A DNA stretch of 12,982 bases, from positions 1 through 12,982 of the forward strand of contig JBFHIJ010000067.1 in NCBI GenBank assembly GCA_041596515.1, in the 5' to 3' direction. This DNA comes from JBFHIJ01 sp041596515 (GTDB lineage: Bacteria > Bacteroidota > Ignavibacteria > Kapaibacteriales > UBA2268). The position numbers and the translations under genes were made by a program. Below are positions 6,130 to 12,782 of this stretch, one piece after another; the first letter of the stretch is position 1; every line of letters begins with the position of its first letter. The notes beneath the pieces are model-generated. The model did no database searches. It saw only the letters and a list, made by a program, of their open reading frames with translations, and was not told the origin of the DNA.

Positions 6130-6822
6130 ATGGCTTCCGGAATTAATTTACAAGAATCAGTTGCTAAAGCATTGCACTATTACTATGGTGATTATTACTT
6201 TTATAGCGGACTAAGAAGGGTTTTGTCTTTAGGTATGATAGGTGAGCTTGATAATCGTGTCTTTAATGAGACTTACCACGTTAACAAATTAAATGGACTA
6301 GGCACAAGTATTCCACAGCAGAAAGTTGGCAGTAAGATTTATGAGCCATTTAATTGTATAGCCTATTCATCGCAATCCGGCACAGCATTCAAACTCGATT
6401 TAGAGTTTGCAGGCAATACTATATCTGTGGATTTGAGTAATAAGAAAAGCATGGACTTACTTCTTTACTTTACTAATCCAACATCGTATTCATTTGACTT
6501 GAGTACACTTCAACAAGATATTGCTTCTAATCTTCCAGGAAATTTAAGGGATATGTTTTACGATCTGGTATTCGTAGATACTGTAATTAATGTAGAAGAT
6601 TGTGTTATAATTGCAGTCAATCAGAATTCGGGAACAAATAATGGAAAAATTGATTTAACCAAAATCATTCAAAATGGCTCAGGCAATGCAGGGGTACAAA
6701 CCAATTATGGTCAAAACGGAGCAACTCAGATAGTTGCCAAAGACATTACTTTAGCAGTCGATTTAGTGAGATTTAGTAGGCAATTCTTTGGTAGCAATAA
6801 TCAGTACTTGGAGAAAATCTAA
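6130..6822 (+). CDS. Unrecognised 230-aa protein, probably phage-derived
   Basis: I do not recognise a family. The protein has no signal peptide and no membrane segment. It is rich in aromatic and polar residues: HYYYGDYYFYSG at 17-28, then mixed beta-like stretches (FNCIAYSSQSGTAFKLDLEFAG, TISVDLSNKKSMDLLLYF), a Gly/Asn-rich section around 180-205 (QNGSGNAGVQTNYGQNGATQ) and a short helical end. That make-up suits a virion structural protein. The GGAG SD 7-8 bases before the ATG is good. Its stop overlaps the start of the holin-like gene (TAATG), so the two are translationally coupled; a neighbouring holin supports a phage origin. The frame is intact despite the decayed tape-measure gene next to it. 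The phage role is inferred from context only. Confidence 0.6.
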   Translation: MASGINLQESVAKALHYYYGDYYFYSGLRRVLSLGMIGELDNRVFNETYHVNKLNGLGTSIPQQKVGSKIYEPFNCIAYSSQSGTAFKLDLEFAGNTISVDLSNKKSMDLLLYFTNPTSYSFDLSTLQQDIASNLPGNLRDMFYDLVFVDTVINVEDCVIIAVNQNSGTNNGKIDLTKIIQNGSGNAGVQTNYGQNGATQIVAKDITLAVDLVRFSRQFFGSNNQYLEKI

Positions 6823-7075
6823 TGAAATTTCAAGAGTTCCTGCAAGAGGAAAATGGAAATTTTAGTTCTTCTCGCTTAGTAATGTACATTATCGTCATTG
6901 CCGGCATTGTAGATTGGATGCACGCAGTCTTTACTACAACCGATGGAGTGTGGAGACCTGAAGAATCGACAATTATGTTAATACTCGGTGCTATGGGCTA
7001 AAAGTAGGGCAAAAGTTTGCAGAAAGAAAAAAGCTAAATCAATCTAATTCTAACCAATCCAATCCAACCGAATAA
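6822..7075 (+). pseudogene. Holin-like small membrane protein, interrupted by a -1 frameshift
   Basis: The zero frame runs from ATG 6822 to TAA at 6999-7001 (59 aa). It has one hydrophobic helix (about 20-36, VMYIIVIAGIVDWMHAVF) and the start of a second (IMLILGAMG) that is cut by the stop. Moving one base back at 6998 continues smoothly as LKVGQKFAERKK and then an Asn/Ser-rich tail to a stop at 7073-7075, giving 84 aa. Two membrane helices and a charged C-terminus is the usual plan of small phage holins, which let the endolysin reach the wall. The ATG overlaps the stop of the previous gene. No classic slippery heptamer is obvious, so a one-base deletion (real or a sequencing error) is more likely than programmed shifting. 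Confidence 0.6.
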
Positions 7076-7082
7076 AGTCCAT

Positions 7083-7118
7083 AAGGTCGATATAGTCCAA
7101 TAAATATTGACCTTTTTC
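7083..7118 (+). terminator. Intrinsic terminator after the holin-like gene
   Basis: AAGGTCGATAT (7083-7093) pairs with ATATTGACCTT (7104-7114), 11 bp with one G-U, around a 10-nt loop. TTTCTT then ATATTTT follows. It closes the plus-strand phage block. Confidence 0.8.
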
Positions 7119-7247
7119 TTATATTTTATGAATTATATATAAATTATATTTGGAATAAGTATTATATTTAATTGACTTGTATTCAGAAATCAGGGAGAAA
7201 TGTTCCCGTTTTTAAAAACATACATAGGGGCGAATTCATTTCAGATA

Positions 7248-8177
7248 TTATACCCTCAACCATCTCTCCAGAAGTTGAATAAATTCTGGAGAGATTAGAT
7301 AGCCAATTGAAGAGTGGGGATTAGATTTCCCATTTCTAACTGTTAGATTGTAAATAGGAGAAATTTCTTCGATATTTTTTATCAATCCTAACTCTATCAT
7401 ATCTTGAAAATCATTTGATAATTTATTATCATGGCAGACATAGTCATCTTCAGCTGAAATATTTATCCAACTATTTATGTTGTGGGGGTACTTTCTGAGT
7501 CCGGTACTATTTTTTCCTTTAAGTTCTCTTTTTACGTTCTCATCTCCTAGAGGTGAACCTAAAGTGATTAAGTTAACTTTTTTATCGCTAAACCTATGCC
7601 TATATTCTCCGTAATGAGAGAGTTTCCAGAGGCAATCATAAGCAACAATCGTTCCCAGACTATGAGAAACTATTAGAATGTCATCTGTCTCTTGTTCAAA
7701 GCATTTTACTAAAGTGTCTGTGAATCGATATCTAATATCGCTACCATAATATGCTTCGCTATTCCAATATTCTAGTAAATCGGGGGCTACGCTACCTATT
7801 AATTGTTTCCCTACGTTAAATAGGCTTACGCTACTTGATAAAGCATCTGCAAAAAATTCTAAAGCGGCATTTTTACATGGTAGAGCGTTATATACATGTT
7901 TATTGAAGTCTGAGGATTTATATTTTTTTAGCAAATCTAATGATATTAGCCTAGATATGATATCATCTGGAATAACAGCATCTGTTTTTTTATGTAGATA
8001 AGCATTTGACAAATCACCATAATAAACAAAATCTTTATTTATATGACTAAATTTATAAACAGTAGAATCTCCAAAATCTCTGCCCAAACCAAAAGCAATC
8101 GCTTCATACCAAAGCATTTTTAAGTTCTGTTTTAATGGTTTCGTAGATCTACCATGGATGAAAATAATCCTTTTCAT
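7248..8177 (-). CDS. Alpha/beta-hydrolase (lipase/esterase-like), divergent from the HTH operon
   Basis: This 309-aa protein starts at the ATG at 8177, chosen because AAAGGGG stands 6-7 bases upstream. A longer TTG start at 8216 would place an operator inside the gene. The family signs are FIHGRS near the N-terminus (oxyanion region), the nucleophile elbow VSHSLGT at 170-176 with Ser173, TLGSPLGDE after the next strand, an acidic residue in SAEDDY (Asp244/245) and His288 in NPHSSIGY, a full Ser-Asp-His triad. Such enzymes hydrolyse esters, often lipids; the substrate is not evident. No signal peptide is present, so it acts in the cytoplasm or at the inner face of the membrane. Two operators lie 24-62 bp upstream of the start, so it is probably repressed together with the HTH operon. 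Confidence 0.8.
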   Translation of the reverse strand: MKRIIFIHGRSTKPLKQNLKMLWYEAIAFGLGRDFGDSTVYKFSHINKDFVYYGDLSNAYLHKKTDAVIPDDIISRLISLDLLKKYKSSDFNKHVYNALPCKNAALEFFADALSSSVSLFNVGKQLIGSVAPDLLEYWNSEAYYGSDIRYRFTDTLVKCFEQETDDILIVSHSLGTIVAYDCLWKLSHYGEYRHRFSDKKVNLITLGSPLGDENVKRELKGKNSTGLRKYPHNINSWINISAEDDYVCHDNKLSNDFQDMIELGLIKNIEEISPIYNLTVRNGKSNPHSSIGYLISPEFIQLLERWLRV

Positions 8178-8200
8178 ATTTATCCCCTTTAAAATGGTGG

Positions 8201-8239
8201 TTGTACGATAGGACAATATTATATTGTACGATAGGACAA
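8201..8239. promoter_or_regulatory. Operator pair 1 (O1 8201-8216, O2 8224-8239), hydrolase side
   Basis: Two identical copies of TTGTACGATAGGACAA are separated by TATTATA, so their starts are 23 bp apart. Each is a near-palindrome of the form TTGTnC-N4-GnACAA. They sit immediately upstream of the hydrolase start (8177, minus strand) and overlap where its promoter must be. The matching pairs at 8423 and 11152 show they are sites for one regulator, most likely the HTH protein encoded at 8496. Confidence 0.8.
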
Positions 8240-8422
8240 ATTGGCTTCATATTGTATTAATCTAAGGTATAATATATAGAAACTGCTAAACTTCCAAGAG
8301 AAATAAGAACGCAGAGATTATAATTATTAAATTGACTATAAATCAACAATGTTGTAATTTGATATGGCATAATCAAATATTATTTGTAATATTGTTGGAT
8401 AATAACAATAAATAAAACTGGA
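8240..8422. other. AT-rich spacer between divergent operator pairs
   Basis: No gene is seen. The spacer contains a 7-bp hairpin, TATTGTT (8390-8396) with AACAATA (8404-8410). The promoters of both the hydrolase and the HTH operon should lie here or within the operator pairs, but no convincing promoter boxes were identified. Confidence 0.4.
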
Positions 8423-8461
8423 TTGTACTTTAGGACAAATGTTTATTGCACTGTAGTACAA
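8423..8461. promoter_or_regulatory. Operator pair 2 (O3 8423-8438, O4 8446-8461), HTH operon side
   Basis: O3 is TTGTACTTTAGGACAA and O4 is TTGCACTGTAGTACAA; starts are again 23 bp apart, with linker ATGTTTA. O4 is the most diverged of the six sites. The pair ends 34 bp before the ATG of the HTH gene, the place expected for autoregulation. Confidence 0.75.
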
Positions 8462-8495
8462 AAGTGTTTATGCAGTTATTAATCTAGGGAATAAT

Positions 8496-9125
8496 ATGAA
8501 AGTAACTATTGCAGAGAGACTTGACTTATTTATAAAAGTGATGCTAAGAGACTATACGAAAACAAAGATTGCTGAAATGATTGAAATAGATTTACCTTTG
8601 CTTTCTAAGTTTACTAAGGGAAGCAAAGTGCCGGGAGTAGATAGCTTAGTTAAAATATCAAAATTAGGAATCTCTATAAATTGGTTGCTGAATGGATCAG
8701 GTTCTATAATAGCATGCGATGAGTATGGGATACGAGCTAGAAATATTTTTATAGATGATTTACGCCATGCTAAATCATCATTAGATGCAAAAGAGTACTC
8801 ATATCGCAAAATTATAGATACTATAGATAAACATTATGGAAGTGAAGAACAATTTTATCAATATTTGAAAGAACATAATATTGGTTTCGATGAAGAACAA
8901 TTTGATGATTTCTTCTTAGGGAATCAATCTGTCAGCTTAAGTATTGAAGAGGTATTTTATAAAACAAATATCTATTTATATATCAAATTTGAAAATCAAG
9001 AACTCTTGTCTGATATAAAACAAGTTATTGAAAATATACAGAAATACCAGGATCAGTACTTGAAAGGAAATGGTAAAGCAGACGAAATATTACAAAAAAT
9101 CAAAGATATAATATGCGAGTATTAG
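8496..9125 (+). CDS. CI/Cro-type HTH transcriptional regulator
   Basis: In this 209-aa protein, residues 5-70 match the helix-turn-helix of phage repressors. Helix 2 is TKTKIAEMI (21-29), the recognition helix is around LPLLSKFTKG (33-42), and the domain ends with the phage-repressor signature LGISINWLLNGSG (57-69). The C-terminal 130 residues are charged and helical (an acidic central part, then NIQKYQDQYL...ILQKIKDII) and are not an S24 peptidase, so RecA-driven self-cleavage is not expected; this part probably dimerises or senses another signal. An AGGGA SD lies 7-8 bases before the ATG. The last 13 nt overlap the start of the TPR gene. Being flanked by lambda-like paired operators, it is the obvious candidate to bind them and control its own operon, the hydrolase and the exported-protein genes. 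Confidence 0.85.
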   Translation: MKVTIAERLDLFIKVMLRDYTKTKIAEMIEIDLPLLSKFTKGSKVPGVDSLVKISKLGISINWLLNGSGSIIACDEYGIRARNIFIDDLRHAKSSLDAKEYSYRKIIDTIDKHYGSEEQFYQYLKEHNIGFDEEQFDDFFLGNQSVSLSIEEVFYKTNIYLYIKFENQELLSDIKQVIENIQKYQDQYLKGNGKADEILQKIKDIICEY

Positions 9126-10678
9126 ATTTGAAAAAAATAGCCATATTTCTACTTGTTTTGGTATCTGGGAATAATCTTTTTGCTATGGAGTTATCCAAAT
9201 CTAAAAGAAGTAATCCAATTGCAGAGCAATATATGATAAAATCTGAAAATGTATTCCAAGCATATCCTGATTCGGGGAGATATTATGCCAAGAAGTCTTT
9301 ATCTTATTCAGAAAATTCATTAGATAGTGCATATGCATTTCAACAGTTAGGCAGGTCATTTGTAGAGCTAGGTTTTATAGATAGTGGGTTCGTATGCTTA
9401 AATAATGCCAGAAAAATATTTCAAGAAATAGATTTTGATTCTGGGCTAATCAAAATCTATACTGATTTGGGGCAAACATTCTCGCGTAATGGTTACTACG
9501 AGAAGTCAAAAGAATATTATCAGCAAGCTTTATCAATAAAATCATTGGAGTTGAATGAAGATATAGTACTTAGGGATATCTATTATCATTTAGGAATAGT
9601 AGAATCTGTTTTAGGACAGTATAAAGAAAGTTTTAAATACTTTGAAAAGATATTAGAGTTCTATAAAGTAAATAAACATGATACCAGATATTCTAATACT
9701 GTACTTGAGTACGCTAAAGTACTAACGAACTCCGGTAGATACAAAAATTCATCCGATATATTACTTACTGGGGTGCAAACAAATCATATTGAATTCCAAG
9801 ACGATGTTTTCTCTCAATTAGCTATGAATTATTATTATCAAAACAACTTGGATAGTGCTGTTTATTATTCCTTACAAGAGTTGAAATATTGTGGCACACC
9901 GGCAGATAGTTTAGAATGCTTGAGTAATTTATCGGCTTATTATATTTTACTAGAGAGATATATTGACGCAGACAGTTGTTTTAAATTATCAGAAAGCAAA
10001 ATGTTAAATAGTGCTACCAAAATACAACTGCAAATGAACCAAATTGAATTATTTTGTTTGACGAATAGAAATGAACAGGCTGTTTCTTTATTTGAAGAGG
10101 TCTCAAAAATAGTAATAGATTCTAACATGACAATATATTTTCCAAATTTACTAGAAGCTAAATCCTTCCTTTTATCACAAGGGCTTGAGTTTAGTTTCGA
10201 TACTGATAAATTGTGCAGAAAGCTAATTCAAATTGATTGTAATGAGTCTAAGCACGAGAAGAAATTTTCAAATGATTTCATCAATACAATATCCAAAGCT
10301 GATAGAGAGATTGAAATTAAGAACAAAGAAATTGAAGTAGAGCGTAGATATAATATAATATTAACGACTTTATCGTTACTGCTAATATGTTCACTTGTAA
10401 TAGCTGTTTACAAACATTATAAGCTTAAGTTATATCTTAGCAGTCTTAAAGATAGTTATTCTATCGTCTCCGATAAAATTAACAATGACATGAGAATGCT
10501 ATTACAGAAGCTTTTATCTGTTGAAGAAGAAATTGGTTCTGTATTTAGTATCAGGAAGCGATTAGAAATGGATATTTTGCCATTATTAGAAGATATTAAA
10601 AGCTTACTGGAAGTACTAAGTAAGCAATTGTTTAAACATAATAAAAGTAAGGAGAAACGACATGGTAACAACAATTAA
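9113..10678 (+). CDS. Exported TPR protein with one transmembrane helix and cytoplasmic coiled coil
   Basis: This 521-aa protein has an N-terminal signal peptide (KKIAIFLLVLVSGNNLFA, cleavage likely after Ala24). A periplasmic array of tetratricopeptide-like helices follows, clearest at about 73-105, 113-145, 154-186 and 232-260. Next come a charged coiled coil (395-412), a membrane helix at about 414-434 and a cytoplasmic helical tail (445-510). The layout is that of TPR-TM sensor proteins of Bacteroidota, which normally end in a histidine kinase or LuxR HTH. Here the tail has no recognisable kinase or DNA-binding domain. It overlaps the HTH gene by 13 nt and the next gene by 17 nt, so the three are one operon. 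I infer that it senses something in the periplasm and signals by protein contact, perhaps to the HTH protein; this is not shown by the sequence. No SD is obvious at the ATG. Confidence 0.8.
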   Translation: MRVLDLKKIAIFLLVLVSGNNLFAMELSKSKRSNPIAEQYMIKSENVFQAYPDSGRYYAKKSLSYSENSLDSAYAFQQLGRSFVELGFIDSGFVCLNNARKIFQEIDFDSGLIKIYTDLGQTFSRNGYYEKSKEYYQQALSIKSLELNEDIVLRDIYYHLGIVESVLGQYKESFKYFEKILEFYKVNKHDTRYSNTVLEYAKVLTNSGRYKNSSDILLTGVQTNHIEFQDDVFSQLAMNYYYQNNLDSAVYYSLQELKYCGTPADSLECLSNLSAYYILLERYIDADSCFKLSESKMLNSATKIQLQMNQIELFCLTNRNEQAVSLFEEVSKIVIDSNMTIYFPNLLEAKSFLLSQGLEFSFDTDKLCRKLIQIDCNESKHEKKFSNDFINTISKADREIEIKNKEIEVERRYNIILTTLSLLLICSLVIAVYKHYKLKLYLSSLKDSYSIVSDKINNDMRMLLQKLLSVEEEIGSVFSIRKRLEMDILPLLEDIKSLLEVLSKQLFKHNKSKEKRHGNNN

Positions 10679-10901
10679 GTATGATTCTGATCAAAATCTA
10701 TTATCTTGGGAAATTGAAGGAGATTTACTTGATTTTGAAGTAGATATTAAGGTAGGTGATAATGAACCTAAACTTATTTACAAAGGCAGTGCAATGAATT
10801 GTCCTCTTGATATAGATAATTACGGTTCGCCATTAGAAGTTGTAGTAAGGCAAAAGTCTGAAAATGGTAAATGGTTACCATTAGGAAAGAAATTGAAATA
10901 A
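10662..10901 (+). CDS. Small fibronectin-III-like single-domain protein
   Basis: The 79 residues look like one beta-sandwich of fibronectin type III kind. SWEIEGDLLDFEVDIKVGD starts the fold, with the early Trp, then LIYKGSAMNCPLDIDNYG and PLEVVVRQKSENGKWLPLGKKLK as the last strands. There is no signal peptide or membrane helix, so it stays in the cytoplasm. The start is well supported by AAGGAG 8 bases upstream and lies inside the end of the TPR gene, so translation is coupled. It is the last gene of the operon before a terminator. Fn3 domains bind other proteins, so a partner of the TPR tail or the HTH protein is possible. The domain call is from pattern alone and is moderate. Confidence 0.55.
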   Translation: MVTTIKYDSDQNLLSWEIEGDLLDFEVDIKVGDNEPKLIYKGSAMNCPLDIDNYGSPLEVVVRQKSENGKWLPLGKKLK

Positions 10902-10918
10902 AAGAAGCCAAAATAATT

Positions 10919-10952
10919 ATAGGAAGGAAATTTTTTCCTTCCTATTCTCTTT
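10919..10952 (+). terminator. Terminator hairpin after the HTH-TPR-Fn3 operon
   Basis: ATAGGAAGGAAA (10919-10930) pairs perfectly with TTTCCTTCCTAT (10934-10945) around a 3-nt T loop. TCTCTTTCTT follows. The T tract is broken, but position and 12-bp stem fit an operon end. Confidence 0.75.
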
Positions 10953-11151
10953 CTTAGTAGATTCGTTTTCCATTTTGCCTCAAAGCATCTCATAATTCAA
11001 TTCTACCATTTTTAATGGCAACATAAATTCTAAGATTCAGGTCATCAAAAAGCTCCTAAGATGGATTTTATTTTAAAAAGGTCTAAAATATCTTGGATTG
11101 TATTGAGATATTTTATATTATAAACAAGTATGAATTAGTAGTGACAAAACA

Positions 11152-11190
11152 TTGTACATTAGAACAATATTATATTGTACCTTCGGACAA
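11152..11190. promoter_or_regulatory. Operator pair 3 (O5 11152-11167, O6 11175-11190), exported-protein unit
   Basis: O5 is TTGTACATTAGAACAA and O6 is TTGTACCTTCGGACAA. Their starts are 23 bp apart and the linker is TATTATA, identical to that of pair 1 although the operators themselves differ at several bases. The pair lies 100-138 bp before the start at 11290 and 2.7 kb from the HTH gene, so the regulator appears to control a second, separate transcription unit. Confidence 0.75.
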
Positions 11191-11242
11191 ATTAGTATAG
11201 AAGTTAACAACATAAATTATGAATATCATATACTGTAAGCAA

Positions 11243-11261
11243 TGGCTATAAAATATAGCCA
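11243..11261. promoter_or_regulatory. Perfect palindrome in the leader of the Cys-rich protein gene
   Basis: TGGCTATA (11243-11250) and TATAGCCA (11254-11261) are perfect inverted repeats around AAA, ending 28 bp before the start codon. It could be an operator for a second regulator or a small 5' UTR hairpin. Confidence 0.45.
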
Positions 11262-11289
11262 AATTTGTATACTAAAATAGAGGTTCAAG

Positions 11290-12195
11290 ATGAAACAATT
11301 TCTTTTTATCATGCTAGCACTAGTTGCTACTTTGCCTTTAAAGGCACAATTTGATCCATTATTAGTTAACATGGATGTTGCTAAAGCACCATACTTTATT
11401 GACAAAATTGAGCCAATGACTCACATTGGTATTTCATTGGCTCCAGAACCAGTACCTCCATTTAGCTGTTATGAAGACTCTACATGTACAAATTGGGGTC
11501 CATGGAAAACTGACAGTGCTATTGTTATTCACCCACTATTCCCAGATTGTCCTATCTACATTGGATATAAACATAGAAATTGTGCAACTAATCAGAAGTT
11601 GCAACAACATTACATGACATGTTTGAATTATTTGGAAAACGATCCAGATTGTAGCAGTCTCCATCTATGGCTTACAAATGGAGTTATTGGTCCAGGTGGT
11701 ACAATAGATCCAGACAAGATGAATAAATTAGAGCATGATGTTTATGCTTTGCTTGCAAAACAAATATTCATCCAATTTAATGATATGGAAATGAAATATA
11801 TGGGGGATACTCTATATTGTGATACATATGACAATTACAAAGTCAGTTATGCTAAAGGAACTTGCACTGGGCGATGTGTAGGCTATTATACTTGCGGAAC
11901 TCCTGGTACACGAGCTATCGTTATTTATCCTAAAGCTTGTGATGCTGACGCGTGTTGCAAAGTTACTAATGCCTTCTGTATAGACCGTGCCACAGGCGTA
12001 TTAATCCATCAAGAAGACATTGAGATGGGAAATCAATCTCCGAATTGTACTGCCGCTCCGATGACAGACAATGAATGCTATGACATGCATAATGATACTG
12101 AACAATCATCATTAGAAGAGGTGAGGGTGTTGAATTGCAAACCAGCATGTGATATAAATTTTGTAAATTTTGGTGGCGATCAAATCGTAAAATAA
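11290..12195 (+). CDS. Exported cysteine-rich protein of unknown function
   Basis: This 301-aa protein has a signal peptide (MKQFLFIMLALVATLPLKA, cleavage after Ala19). The mature part has 18 cysteines, an even number that suggests about nine disulfides: 60, 66, 87, 98, 111, 121, 177, 192, 196, 202, 217, 222, 223, 230, 253, 263, 283 and 287. They fall into two blocks, 60-121 and 177-287, separated by a Cys-free stretch of about 55 residues. The short motif CTNWGPW at 66-72 resembles a thrombospondin-type start but is not enough for a call. No type IX sorting domain is seen at its end, so it may stay in the periplasm or need the next gene. AGAGG lies about 9 bases before the ATG. The next gene follows after 13 nt, so they form an operon, probably under operator pair 3. 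I recognise no family. Confidence 0.75.
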   Translation: MKQFLFIMLALVATLPLKAQFDPLLVNMDVAKAPYFIDKIEPMTHIGISLAPEPVPPFSCYEDSTCTNWGPWKTDSAIVIHPLFPDCPIYIGYKHRNCATNQKLQQHYMTCLNYLENDPDCSSLHLWLTNGVIGPGGTIDPDKMNKLEHDVYALLAKQIFIQFNDMEMKYMGDTLYCDTYDNYKVSYAKGTCTGRCVGYYTCGTPGTRAIVIYPKACDADACCKVTNAFCIDRATGVLIHQEDIEMGNQSPNCTAAPMTDNECYDMHNDTEQSSLEEVRVLNCKPACDINFVNFGGDQIVK

Positions 12196-12208
12196 TAGGG
12201 AGATTACA

Positions 12209-12730
12209 ATGAAGCTTGTTGTAGCATTATCGTTTATTTTCGTTGCAATGCTGTCTGCTTCTTTAGCAACAGATATCAAATATGATAAAGTTGTTTTTAA
12301 AAGTAGTAATGGGCAATACTTTGCGACAGAAGATAATGGCTCTAGTTGGAAGCAATTAAGAATTGTTGATAACAATTTTGATAATCAAATTTATATCAAC
12401 AAAGATAAAAAATTCAAGTCAGACAATAAAGGGAAAGAATGGATTGAAATAGTTCAAGAAGTCGAAAATCAAGAAAACAATTCAATCCAAGTATTCCCTA
12501 ATCCTGTCAAAGCAGACAGAATAAATCTAAAATTCGAAATGAATTCGAATTCTAGATATGAAATTATGATTTATACCGTAGACGGTTCAAAAGTATTTTA
12601 TTCTGAATATAATACTAATGAAAATGTAACAGAGGTTGCATTAAATATTGGCTCCATGATACCTGGAACTTATATTGTGACAATAAGTGAATCAGGTAAT
12701 ATGAAATACGGTAAGTTTATTGTTGAGTGA
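12209..12730 (+). CDS. Small exported protein with type IX secretion C-terminal sorting domain
   Basis: In this 173-aa protein, residues 1-20 are a signal peptide (cleavage after SLA). Residues 25-82 hold two BNR/YCF48-like turns: FATEDNGSSWKQL and FKSDNKGKEWIEI, the 'S-x-D-x-G-x-x-W' pattern. From about 92 to the end is the Por/T9SS type A sorting domain: IQVFPNPV with FPNP at 96-99, MIYTVDGSKVF, LNIGSMIPGTYIVTI and the terminal basic-hydrophobic KYGKFIVE. Such proteins cross the inner membrane by Sec and the outer membrane by T9SS, then are released or anchored with the sorting domain removed. At about 70 residues the cargo part is unusually small. The start has AGGGAG 6-7 bases upstream. 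It sits 13 nt after the Cys-rich gene, suggesting the two act together outside the cell. Confidence 0.88.
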   Translation: MKLVVALSFIFVAMLSASLATDIKYDKVVFKSSNGQYFATEDNGSSWKQLRIVDNNFDNQIYINKDKKFKSDNKGKEWIEIVQEVENQENNSIQVFPNPVKADRINLKFEMNSNSRYEIMIYTVDGSKVFYSEYNTNENVTEVALNIGSMIPGTYIVTISESGNMKYGKFIVE

Positions 12731-12737
12731 TGAAGCC

Positions 12738-12769
12738 GTGGCATTACATTAGTAATGCCACATATTTTG
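12738..12769 (+). terminator. Perfect hairpin between exported-protein genes
   Basis: GTGGCATTAC (12738-12747) pairs perfectly with GTAATGCCAC (12752-12761) around ATTA, followed by ATATTTTG. The T tract is weak and a strong SD follows at once, so it may be a partial terminator or mRNA-stabilising hairpin rather than a full stop. Confidence 0.5.
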
Positions 12770-12782
12770 AATAGGAGGATTT

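Larger units (their letters stand above)
10946..11289 (+). other. Non-coding leader region of the exported-protein unit
   Basis: No gene is seen. The region contains operator pair 3 at 11152-11190 and a palindrome at 11243-11261. CAAATTTG at 11260-11267 is one base off the Bacteroidota -7 box TAnnTTTG and could belong to the promoter, but no convincing -33 box was seen. The part before 11150 shows no recognisable structure. Confidence 0.45.

Noticed and set aside
6999..7009. Stop-codon read-through in the holin-like gene
   Set aside because: TAA is followed two codons later by in-frame TAG, so read-through would not yield a longer protein; a frameshift is needed.
8178..8216. Longer N-terminus of the hydrolase starting at TTG 8216
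   Set aside because: It would put operator O1 inside the coding region; the ATG at 8177 has a good AAAGGGG site.
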